Shown in pieces: positions 1 through 4,045 of a DNA stretch of 5,019 bases. Made by a program: the position numbers and the translations under genes. The DNA lies in assembly GCA_014379795.1 (NCBI GenBank), contig JACMLC010000063.1:1-5019 (forward strand), given 5' to 3'. The notes under the pieces are model-generated. The model saw nothing but the letters and a program-made list of their open reading frames with translations, did not search any database and had not been told where the DNA came from. Numbering within the stretch: position 1 is the stretch's first letter; the number at the start of each line of letters is the position of its first letter. The stretch is from Pyrinomonadaceae bacterium (lineage in GTDB: Bacteria; Acidobacteriota; Blastocatellia; Pyrinomonadales; Pyrinomonadaceae).

Positions 1-41
1 AACTCGTCTTCCGCGAATGGTCAAATCGCGGAAGACGAGTT
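1..41. repeat. Perfect 16-bp inverted repeat at the window edge
   Basis: AACTCGTCTTCCGCGA at 1-16 is the exact reverse complement of 26-41, with a 9-nt loop (ATGGTCAAA). It lies inside the permease frame, covering its last visible codons (NQLVFRDLTIRGRRV). There is no T-run and the frame stays open through it, so it is not a terminator. A fold-back of this quality right at the end of the available sequence may be an amplification or assembly chimera, in which case the last five or so codons are not native. A genuine hairpin in the gene is the alternative. Confidence 0.85.
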
Positions 42-1311
42 GATTGACAAGCAGGAGCAGCAGCGCAAAGACGATGGCGATCAGGGCTATCACAACATTT
101 TTGCCGATGAGGATGGCGCGCCGCTCGATCGGAGCAAGAATCAGCGCGCGCATCCCGCTGCCGTCGAAAGCAAAGCTATTGCAGGCCAGCGACGAGAGCA
201 GCAGAAAAACGTAGAGGACTCCGAAAGCCGCCATCAAGCCTTCACTATAAAAAGCAAAAGACTCCAAACCCGGCGGCGTCTCGCTTCCTCCGCCCTGCCA
301 TCTCGAAGGCATCAAGCGAACCGCGATTAAGACCAGAGGCATCACTCCCAACACGCGCAACTGTGCATTGCGCATCGCATAGCGCAGCTCTTTCTCAATC
401 ACCGCGTTCAGCTCGATTGAGACGAAGGGCAGATGCCAGCCCGCATGCTGTGCGACGGGCAAAGCCTCTTTCGCTTTGCTCGCTACGCGTTTTGCCCCGC
501 CCATTCCGAGCGCAGCGCGCCGCGCAATTTTGTATGTCAGCAAGACAAGCAGGTATGTGAAGCCCGCCAGCGTTGATAACGCCAGCAGGTATTCGCCCGC
601 AAAGCCGTCACGCGAATCCTGCATCAAGGCGATGGCAGCCGCGCCCGGCGGCGTCCAACGCAATCCCGGTAAATCCGGGCTTGAGCTGCTCATGAGATGC
701 GGGATGATCTGCCCCAGAAAAGCTCCTCCAAGCCCGATAACCACCCCCACCAACGCAATCAAAGTCTCGCCACGCCCGCGCTTTCTCTTGAACAGAGAGC
801 TAAAAGATGTGCTCACAAACTTTGACAACGCCAGCCCGAATGCCATTGCGAGCAGCGCCACCGGAATTGCCGACCAAACATTCCCGCTGCCCAGCCCCGC
901 GCCTATCGAGTAGAAGACAATCGCAGGAAGAGCGAAGATTGAAGCCAGCGAAGTCAGGTCGCTCACATAATCAAACATAAACAGCTTTGGCAAAGAGACC
1001 GGATACAAAAGCAGTCGCTCCGGGTCAAACTCTCTGCCGCTGCCCGTGCTCAGAGGCACCACGACCCACATCAAATAAATAAAAGTGAGAACCAGAAACG
1101 CATTGAAGAGTTTGTCCGGCGTCGAAATGGTATCCGCGCTCGCCAAAGCCCAGCCCACCGCGCCCGCGATAAGAGCAAACATCAAAGACAAAGCCAACGC
1201 CGCCAACATGACCAGCAACGAAGCCGCACGTCCCCACGCGGCCTTGCCCGACCGCATCGCATTGCGAAACAGCCTCCACTTTAACCAGATAAGCGCGATA
1301 AGCTGAGTCAT
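1..1311 (-). CDS. ABC-2-type exporter permease-like membrane protein (C-terminus cut by window edge)
   Basis: Reading the minus strand from the ATG at 1311-1309 gives 437 codons with no stop before the window edge, so the C-terminus is missing. The product (MTQLIALIWLKWRLFRNAMR...) is strongly hydrophobic. I count about nine membrane segments, near residues 29-54, 69-88, 119-141, 146-163, 184-203, 238-259, 316-334, 358-378 and 403-426. A basic loop lies near 175-181 (KRKRGRG), and residues 382-404 read FDGSGMRALILAPIERRAILIGKN. That last pattern, between membrane helices, is what I associate with ABC-2-like exporter permeases, which work with a separate ATPase in the inner membrane. The substrate cannot be told. 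An in-frame TGA lies five codons upstream, so 1311 is the first possible ATG, but no good Shine-Dalgarno precedes it. A GGAGG lies inside the gene about 15 nt before Met19, so a later start is possible. The plus-strand ORFs over this region are shadows. No ATPase gene is visible; it may lie to the left. Being coding is near certain; the family call is less so. Confidence 0.8.
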   Translation of the reverse strand, partial: MTQLIALIWLKWRLFRNAMRSGKAAWGRAASLLVMLAALALSLMFALIAGAVGWALASADTISTPDKLFNAFLVLTFIYLMWVVVPLSTGSGREFDPERLLLYPVSLPKLFMFDYVSDLTSLASIFALPAIVFYSIGAGLGSGNVWSAIPVALLAMAFGLALSKFVSTSFSSLFKRKRGRGETLIALVGVVIGLGGAFLGQIIPHLMSSSSPDLPGLRWTPPGAAAIALMQDSRDGFAGEYLLALSTLAGFTYLLVLLTYKIARRAALGMGGAKRVASKAKEALPVAQHAGWHLPFVSIELNAVIEKELRYAMRNAQLRVLGVMPLVLIAVRLMPSRWQGGGSETPPGLESFAFYSEGLMAAFGVLYVFLLLSSLACNSFAFDGSGMRALILAPIERRAILIGKNVVIALIAIVFALLLLLVNQLVFRDLTIRGRRV

Positions 1312-1332
1312 GAGTCTTGTAAGTCAGGAGTC
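1306..1332. repeat. Degenerate AGTC-based heptamer array over the permease start
   Basis: The plus strand reads AGTCATG (1306-1312), AGTCTTG (1313-1319), two extra bases, AGTCAGG (1322-1328) and AGTC (1329-1332). On the minus strand this is GACTCCT, GACTTAC, AAGACTC and ATGACTC, so the permease start codon lies inside the array. Its GACTCC-type unit resembles the array at the folK start and, more loosely, the one at 4951-5019. Confidence 0.6.
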
Positions 1333-1338
1333 AAAAGC

Positions 1339-1369
1339 ATTATGGAGCGATGGGATTCAAATTGTACAA
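1339..1369 (-). promoter_or_regulatory. Candidate promoter for the permease gene
   Basis: On the minus strand CATAAT (1344-1339) matches the -10 consensus at five of six positions. TTGTAC (1369-1364) could serve as a weak -35 with a 19-bp spacer, longer than optimal. Transcription would start about 20 nt before the ATG at 1311, leaving a very short leader. The call rests only on these hexamers. Confidence 0.3.
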
Positions 1370-1370
1370 T
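1361..1370. promoter_or_regulatory. 10-bp perfect palindrome ATTGTACAAT in the divergent spacer
   Basis: ATTGTACAAT is its own reverse complement. It sits between the divergently read permease gene and the small membrane protein gene. It overlaps the possible -35 of the former, and its TACAAT (1365-1370) could be a -10 for the latter, although no good -35 accompanies it. An operator role is a guess from position and symmetry. Confidence 0.2.
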
Positions 1371-1385
1371 GCCAACGAAATTTAC

Positions 1386-1391
1386 AGGAGG
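1386..1391 (+). promoter_or_regulatory. Shine-Dalgarno AGGAGG that fixes the start at 1397
   Basis: AGGAGG is followed by GACTA and then ATG at 1397, a 5-nt spacing. This is the best ribosome binding site in the window. It settles the start against the in-frame ATG at 1310, which has no such site and would add 29 residues read from repeat and spacer DNA. Confidence 0.85.
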
Positions 1392-1396
1392 GACTA

Positions 1397-1756
1397 ATGA
1401 CTAAAATCCGGCGCATCTGCAATCTTCTCGATATAGCTGCAATTGTCCCTTCAATCATCGTTGCGGTTGTCCATTTCAAGCTCTGCGTCATGATTGAGCC
1501 ACACGCAAATATAGTATTTCAACGTTGGTTTGATTCAGGAGAAAAAGCTACGGGAGCCGATGCGGTTATTGCCTCAATAAATAACTTTCTTACAACACCG
1601 ATACCCACAATATTACTAGCTAAGAATCCTGTTTACCCGATACCGTTTGAGTGGTGGCTCGCTACCGCCGTAAACAGCATTATATGGGGCGCATTCATAT
1701 ATGCTTGTTACAGATTGTCGTCTTGGCTTTTCAAGCGGTTGAAGATAATTGGTTAG
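1397..1756 (+). CDS. Unrecognised small membrane protein, two predicted transmembrane segments
   Basis: This is a 119-residue protein (MTKIRRICNLLDIAAIVPSI...) ending at TAG 1754-1756. I do not recognise a family. A short basic N-terminus (KIRR) is followed by a hydrophobic stretch at about residues 11-33. A polar, probably extracytoplasmic middle holds NIVFQRWFDSGEKATGADAV and a Pro-rich part (TTPIPT, NPVYPIPFEWW). A second hydrophobic stretch lies at about 85-108, and a basic tail (KRLKIIG) ends the protein. Two helices with both basic ends on the cytoplasmic side fit a hairpin in the inner membrane. The DNA is visibly richer in A+T and uses more A/T-ending codons (ATA, AAT, TTA) than its neighbours, which may mean recent acquisition. 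It is read away from the permease and 83 bp ahead of folK on the same strand. The strong Shine-Dalgarno is the main evidence that it is real. Confidence 0.65.
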   Translation: MTKIRRICNLLDIAAIVPSIIVAVVHFKLCVMIEPHANIVFQRWFDSGEKATGADAVIASINNFLTTPIPTILLAKNPVYPIPFEWWLATAVNSIIWGAFIYACYRLSSWLFKRLKIIG

Positions 1757-1839
1757 GGTGTTAGATATGAACCTTTCATACGCTTAATCTTCAAACTGAC
1801 CCACTACCCGAAAATTTGCTCGCGCTCTAACTAAATGCG

Positions 1840-2364
1840 ATGACTCCAGACTCCGGACTCCAGACTCCGAACTCTCCGAAAGCTTACGTCAGTCTCGGCT
1901 CGAATCTCGGCGACCGCGCCGGGAACTTATTGCTGGGCGTGCGCGGAATGATGGAAGCAGGGATACACGTTGCGCGCCTCTCTTCCATTTACGAGACGGA
2001 GCCTGTAGACGTGCTGGAGCAACCCATGTTTCTCAACATGGTGGCTGAACTCACGGTCACGACTTTTTCGCCCGAACAAACGCTCGCACGCCTCCTGCGC
2101 GTCGAATACGCTTTGGGTCGCCGCCGCGAAATCTTGCGCGGCGCACGCACGATTGACCTTGACCTCCTGCTGTACGGCGCACAGCAACGCGACACGGAAT
2201 TTCTCACGCTCCCGCACCCGCGCCTGCACCTGCGCCGCTTCGTCCTCGCACCGCTCGCAGAGCTTGCACCCGGACTGCTTCATCCCACGCTCGCCAAGAG
2301 CGTTAATCAATTACTGAAAGAACTCTGTGATGATTCAGAAGTGAAGCGTTGGAGACAAGAGTAA
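1840..2364 (+). CDS. folK: 2-amino-4-hydroxy-6-hydroxymethyldihydropteridine diphosphokinase (HPPK)
   Basis: FolK transfers pyrophosphate from ATP to 6-hydroxymethyl-7,8-dihydropterin in cytosolic folate synthesis, giving the substrate for dihydropteroate synthase. The 174-residue length is normal. Family marks run in order: AYVSLGSNLGDR (residues 15-26) for the N-terminal strand and loop; SSIYETEPV (48-56); FLNMV (64-68); GRRRE...GARTIDLDLLLYG (93-113), where D106 and D108 match the two magnesium-binding aspartates; and PHPRLHLRRFVLAPLAELAP (125-144), the closing signature with its basic residues. The conserved core begins near residue 14. The preceding residues (MTPDSGLQTPNSP) are encoded by a GACTCCR heptamer array. 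No alternative start exists close by: a TAA lies four codons upstream, and no ATG, GTG or TTG occurs between 1840 and the core. No Shine-Dalgarno precedes the ATG, so translation may be weak or leaderless. The gene is followed by a repeat-rich spacer rather than another folate gene. Confidence 0.95.
   Translation: MTPDSGLQTPNSPKAYVSLGSNLGDRAGNLLLGVRGMMEAGIHVARLSSIYETEPVDVLEQPMFLNMVAELTVTTFSPEQTLARLLRVEYALGRRREILRGARTIDLDLLLYGAQQRDTEFLTLPHPRLHLRRFVLAPLAELAPGLLHPTLAKSVNQLLKELCDDSEVKRWRQE
1842..1869. repeat. GACTCCR heptamer array forming the first codons of folK
   Basis: Four consecutive 7-mers occur: GACTCCA (1842-1848), GACTCCG (1849-1855), GACTCCA (1856-1862) and GACTCCG (1863-1869). They amount to a 14-bp unit twice, and a decayed copy (AACTCTCCG) follows. 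The array starts two bases into the folK start codon and encodes its non-conserved N-terminal tail. Confidence 0.85.
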
Positions 2365-2394
2365 GCAATGCTGCTTGATAGATTTCAACTCTCT

Positions 2395-2490
2395 CTTTGC
2401 GCCCTTTGCGTCTTACTTCTTTGCGGCCTTTGCGTTCAAACTTCCTCTCAAACGCAAAGGCCGCAAAGTTTTCTCGCAAAGAACGCAAAG
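2395..2490. repeat. Symmetrical CTTTGCG/CGCAAAG palindromic repeat element
   Basis: Four copies of CTTTGCG start at 2395, 2404, 2419 and 2428. Four copies of the reverse complement CGCAAAG start at 2453, 2462, 2475 and 2484. Within each pair the copies are 9 bp apart, and the pairs are 15 or 13 bp apart, so the element is nearly symmetrical around the 14-nt centre 2437-2450. The inner arms 2419-2436 and 2451-2468 pair perfectly over 18 bp. It fills the folK-phosphatase spacer (2365-2593) and resembles short extragenic palindromes spread in many bacterial genomes. It begins 30 nt after the folK stop and could stop or stabilise the transcript, but no U-run follows the stem. ORFs running across it are by-products of the repeat. 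Confidence 0.85.
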
Positions 2491-2522
2491 GAGTTTGTAG
2501 ACTGATTAAATTTCAAAGTAGC

Positions 2523-2551
2523 TTGACTGTCTGCCGCAAGAAGCGTATTTG
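2523..2551 (+). promoter_or_regulatory. Candidate promoter for the phosphatase-like gene
   Basis: TTGACT (2523-2528) matches the -35 consensus at five of six positions. A 17-bp spacer leads to TATTTG (2546-2551), a weak -10 with three of six matches. Transcription would begin about 35 nt before the ATG at 2594, after the palindromic repeat. Good spacing and a poor -10 make this tentative. Confidence 0.4.
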
Positions 2552-2582
2552 TTCTTGGCTTTTTCCAATCACATCTCTCAAA

Positions 2583-2588
2583 AAGGAG
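2583..2588 (+). promoter_or_regulatory. Shine-Dalgarno AAGGAG that fixes the start at 2594
   Basis: AAGGAG, followed by AGCCT and ATG at 2594, has a 5-nt spacing. It rules against the in-frame ATG at 2549, whose extra 15 residues (MFLAFSNHISQKGEP) would be read from the leader. Confidence 0.8.
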
Positions 2589-2593
2589 AGCCT

Positions 2594-3082
2594 ATGGCTA
2601 ACGGAAATTCCCCCGCCAAGTGTAACCTTTCGGTTGACGGAGCTTGCTTTAATCTGGGGCAGTATTATGTGACCGGACAGCCCACAGACCCGCAGGGGCT
2701 GGACGACATCAAGCAGGCGAACATCCTGTCCGTGATCAGTTTCAGAGACCCTTCCGAGCAAGGTTATGATCTAAAGGAAAGCTCTAATCTGATCGGGATG
2801 GGCATCGGTTTTCTCAACTTTCCCATCCTCCACGGGATGGAGCAGGATGTCTTTAACAGGCAGGCGACAGCCTTTGCCGAATGCATCATGCAGCAGCAGA
2901 CGCCGCTGTTGATTCATTGTTCGACGGGAGATAGAGCATCTGCAATGTGGGCTGTGAATTTGTACGTGAATGAAAAGATAGAGCTGCCGGCGGCAATCGA
3001 ATATGCACGGAATGAGTTGGCCTTGCAGAATCCGGGCATTATCCAATTGCTCACAGCTTATGAGCCGACCGGGCAGAGTTGA
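2594..3082 (+). CDS. Protein tyrosine phosphatase-like protein (DUF442 / fused DSP-PTPase type)
   Basis: This is a 162-residue soluble protein (MANGNSPAKC...) with no signal peptide or membrane segment, probably cytosolic. After a short lead-in, residues 24-50 read YYVTGQPTDPQGLDDIKQANILSVISF. This matches the 'YxxGQPtxxxLxxlkxxGxxxVInlR' opening of small phosphatase-like domains such as the one in beta-lactamase-hydrolase-like proteins. FLNFPILHG (73-81) is the usual next strand. LLIHCSTGDRASAMWAVNLYV (105-125) is the active-site loop and helix, with nucleophile Cys109 and phosphate-binding Arg114. The spacing is C-X4-R, as I recall for this subfamily and for rhodaneses, rather than the C-X5-R of classical phosphatases. 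The substrate is unknown. A catalytic Asp is not evident; D85 (GMEQDVF) is a candidate. The gene has its own ribosome binding site and a possible promoter, and lies after a palindromic repeat, so it probably is not co-transcribed with folK. The family call is fairly safe, the activity less so. Confidence 0.75.
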   Translation: MANGNSPAKCNLSVDGACFNLGQYYVTGQPTDPQGLDDIKQANILSVISFRDPSEQGYDLKESSNLIGMGIGFLNFPILHGMEQDVFNRQATAFAECIMQQQTPLLIHCSTGDRASAMWAVNLYVNEKIELPAAIEYARNELALQNPGIIQLLTAYEPTGQS

Positions 3083-3174
3083 CGCGCGCCCTGCAAATCA
3101 TCTGAAACCATCGCTCAATAGCATTACTCTTATCATCCTTCCACGCGTTCAGGTCTGACTGCTGCTCGCGGGCG

Positions 3175-3204
3175 GCGGGTAACGCGGGGCGTGCGGTTGC
3201 CCGC
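3175..3204. promoter_or_regulatory. GC-rich hairpin just upstream of the MEDS gene promoter
   Basis: GCGGGTAAC (3175-3183) pairs with GTTGCCCGC (3196-3204) over 9 bp with one G-U wobble, around a 12-nt loop. It lies about 90 nt after the phosphatase-like stop and ends 16 bp before the extended -10 of the next gene. It could end the upstream transcript, though no U-run follows, or be a binding site in the promoter region. A chance structure in GC-rich DNA is possible. Confidence 0.3.
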
Positions 3205-3220
3205 ATTGGATTCAACAAGA

Positions 3221-3229
3221 TGCTATAAT
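3221..3229 (+). promoter_or_regulatory. Extended -10 promoter of the MEDS gene (TGCTATAAT)
   Basis: TATAAT at 3224-3229 is a perfect -10 and is preceded by TG one base upstream, the extended -10 form that can work without a good -35. No convincing -35 is seen: TTGGAT (3206-3211) is only 12 bp away and TTGCCC (3197-3202) is 21 bp away. The expected start near 3236 leaves a leader of about 34 nt before the ATG at 3270. Confidence 0.6.
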
Positions 3230-3269
3230 AGCTTGCAATCCAACTTCAATCAGGAGCGTTTCGGAGAGC

Positions 3270-3863
3270 ATGCACAACAGGGCGATAGAGCTGGGTATCA
3301 GAGATGAACAGGTTTCAGCGGGCGACCACATTGCTTACTTGTGGCAGTCCGATGAAGAGTTCGCAGAGGGAGTGCGCTTTCTTGAAGCAGGTTTGCGCGG
3401 CGAAGATCATTGTGTGATTTTCGGCTACGAAGAGGCTAACGAAAAGGTCTGCAATCTTCTGAGCGGGCGCGGGTTCGATGTGGGCGCGCTGGTGTCTGCG
3501 GGCAGGCTGACGCTGCTTGGCGGTGAAGTTGATGGAGATTCGATGCTGGCGAACATAGGGGCTTCGTTCACGGGTGCTTTGGAACGAGGCGCAAAGCTGA
3601 TTCGCTTGCTGGGTAACATCGGATGGGGACGACCAAACTGGCCGCTGGAGAAAGACATTCTCGCGTTTGAAGCGAGGGTCACGGGCGCGGCGAAACTTTT
3701 TCCGAGCATCATCGTGTGCATGTATGACGTGGGCAGCCTGTCCGGCAATGTCGTGGTTCATGGAGCTTATGAAACTCACCCGCTCACGTTCCGCCGTAAT
3801 GTGCTCAGGCAAAATACGCACTATGTGGAATTCAAAGAATTCATGGACAGCCTCGCGCAATAA
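3270..3863 (+). CDS. Stand-alone MEDS (DcmR-type sensory) domain protein
   Basis: This 197-residue soluble protein is almost entirely one MEDS domain, the sensory domain named after methanogens, methylotrophs and DcmR. Such domains are predicted to sense small compounds and are often fused to kinases or regulators. The matching parts are GDHIAYLWQSDEEFAEGVRFLEAGLRGEDHCVIFG (residues 18-52, abbreviated GDHI...FL..GL..GE), GRLTLLGG (78-85), an acidic helix region with GALERGAKLIRLLGNIGWG (102-120), WPLEKDILAFEARV (124-137), the strand IIVCMYD (147-153), and HGAYETHPL (164-172). No DNA-binding, kinase or membrane part is present, so it must act through a partner. The start at 3270 follows GGAGAG with a short 3-nt gap after GGAG; a second AGGAG lies 13 nt upstream; no other in-frame start is close. 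It has its own promoter and follows the phosphatase-like gene by 187 bp on the same strand. The ligand and the output are unknown. A chloromethane or methanol link cannot be assumed from the domain name. Confidence 0.8.
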   Translation: MHNRAIELGIRDEQVSAGDHIAYLWQSDEEFAEGVRFLEAGLRGEDHCVIFGYEEANEKVCNLLSGRGFDVGALVSAGRLTLLGGEVDGDSMLANIGASFTGALERGAKLIRLLGNIGWGRPNWPLEKDILAFEARVTGAAKLFPSIIVCMYDVGSLSGNVVVHGAYETHPLTFRRNVLRQNTHYVEFKEFMDSLAQ

Positions 3864-3912
3864 TTTGCTTGCGGCAACAACCCTTTTGGACATCAACGTC
3901 TTCTTTTATTCC

Positions 3913-3941
3913 TTGCTGCCTTTGCGCGGCTCGCCTATAAT
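3913..3941 (+). promoter_or_regulatory. Promoter of panB
   Basis: TATAAT (3936-3941) is a perfect -10. TTGCTG (3913-3918) is a partial -35 (the TTG matches), separated by the ideal 17 bp. The predicted start near 3948 gives a leader of about 98 nt. A lone CTTTGCG (3920-3926), the unit of the 2395-2490 repeat, lies in the spacer, perhaps by chance. Confidence 0.6.
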
Positions 3942-3988
3942 TAGCCACTTGCGCAACCGGAATTCAAAATAGCTGAAAATGTTTCGCG

Positions 3989-4015
3989 GCGACCGATAGT
4001 TGTATCTTCGGTCGC
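3989..4015 (+). promoter_or_regulatory. Hairpin in the panB leader
   Basis: GCGACCGA (3989-3996) pairs perfectly with TCGGTCGC (4008-4015) around an 11-nt loop. TTTGGTTT follows at 4016-4023, and then a short CCGATTCGG palindrome (4024-4032) overlaps the GGAG (4031-4034) ahead of the panB ATG. The stem followed by T-rich DNA, between promoter and gene, could act as an attenuator. The second dyad could hide the ribosome binding site. The T-run is interrupted, so as a terminator it is weak. No known riboswitch is recognised. Confidence 0.4.
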
Positions 4016-4045
4016 TTTGGTTTCCGATTCGGAGAAAGAAACAAG

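Noticed and set aside
40..913. Plus-strand ORFs at 40-330, 363-560 and 476-913
   Set aside because: They oppose the long minus-strand permease frame, have no ribosome binding site, and encode low-complexity Arg/Ser/Ala-rich sequence typical of antisense shadows.
1025..1306. ORFs at 1025-1279 (minus) and 1085-1306 (plus)
   Set aside because: Both lie in other frames of the permease gene. The minus one reads Gly/Val/Cys-rich frame-shifted sequence.
1310..1396. Upstream ATG at 1310 as the start of the small membrane protein
   Set aside because: It would add 29 residues from repeat and spacer DNA and has no Shine-Dalgarno. AGGAGG at 1386-1391 points to 1397.
1842..1869. Alternative folK start further downstream that would exclude the repeat-encoded tail
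   Set aside because: No ATG, GTG or TTG lies between 1840 and the conserved AYVSLGSNLG core, so the repeat-encoded start is the only usable one.
1927..2310. Minus-strand ORFs opposite folK (1927-2310 and 1989-2207)
   Set aside because: folK is certain from its motifs, and these are its complements without ribosome binding sites.
2303..2672. ORFs across the CTTTGCG element (2303-2488 minus, 2397-2672 plus)
   Set aside because: Their sequence (for example RKGRKE and RPLRLTSLRPLRS) is just the translated repeat. The plus ORF also overlaps the phosphatase-like gene.
2687..2935. Possible frameshift or deletion in the phosphatase loop, because it is C-X4-R rather than C-X5-R
   Set aside because: The flanking sequence stays in frame and matches the family on both sides, and the X4 spacing is what I recall for this subfamily and for rhodaneses.
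3315..3896. 193-residue minus-strand ORF and the 3425-3748 minus ORF opposite the MEDS gene
   Set aside because: The plus frame matches the MEDS domain and has a promoter. The minus frames have no recognisable motifs or start signals.
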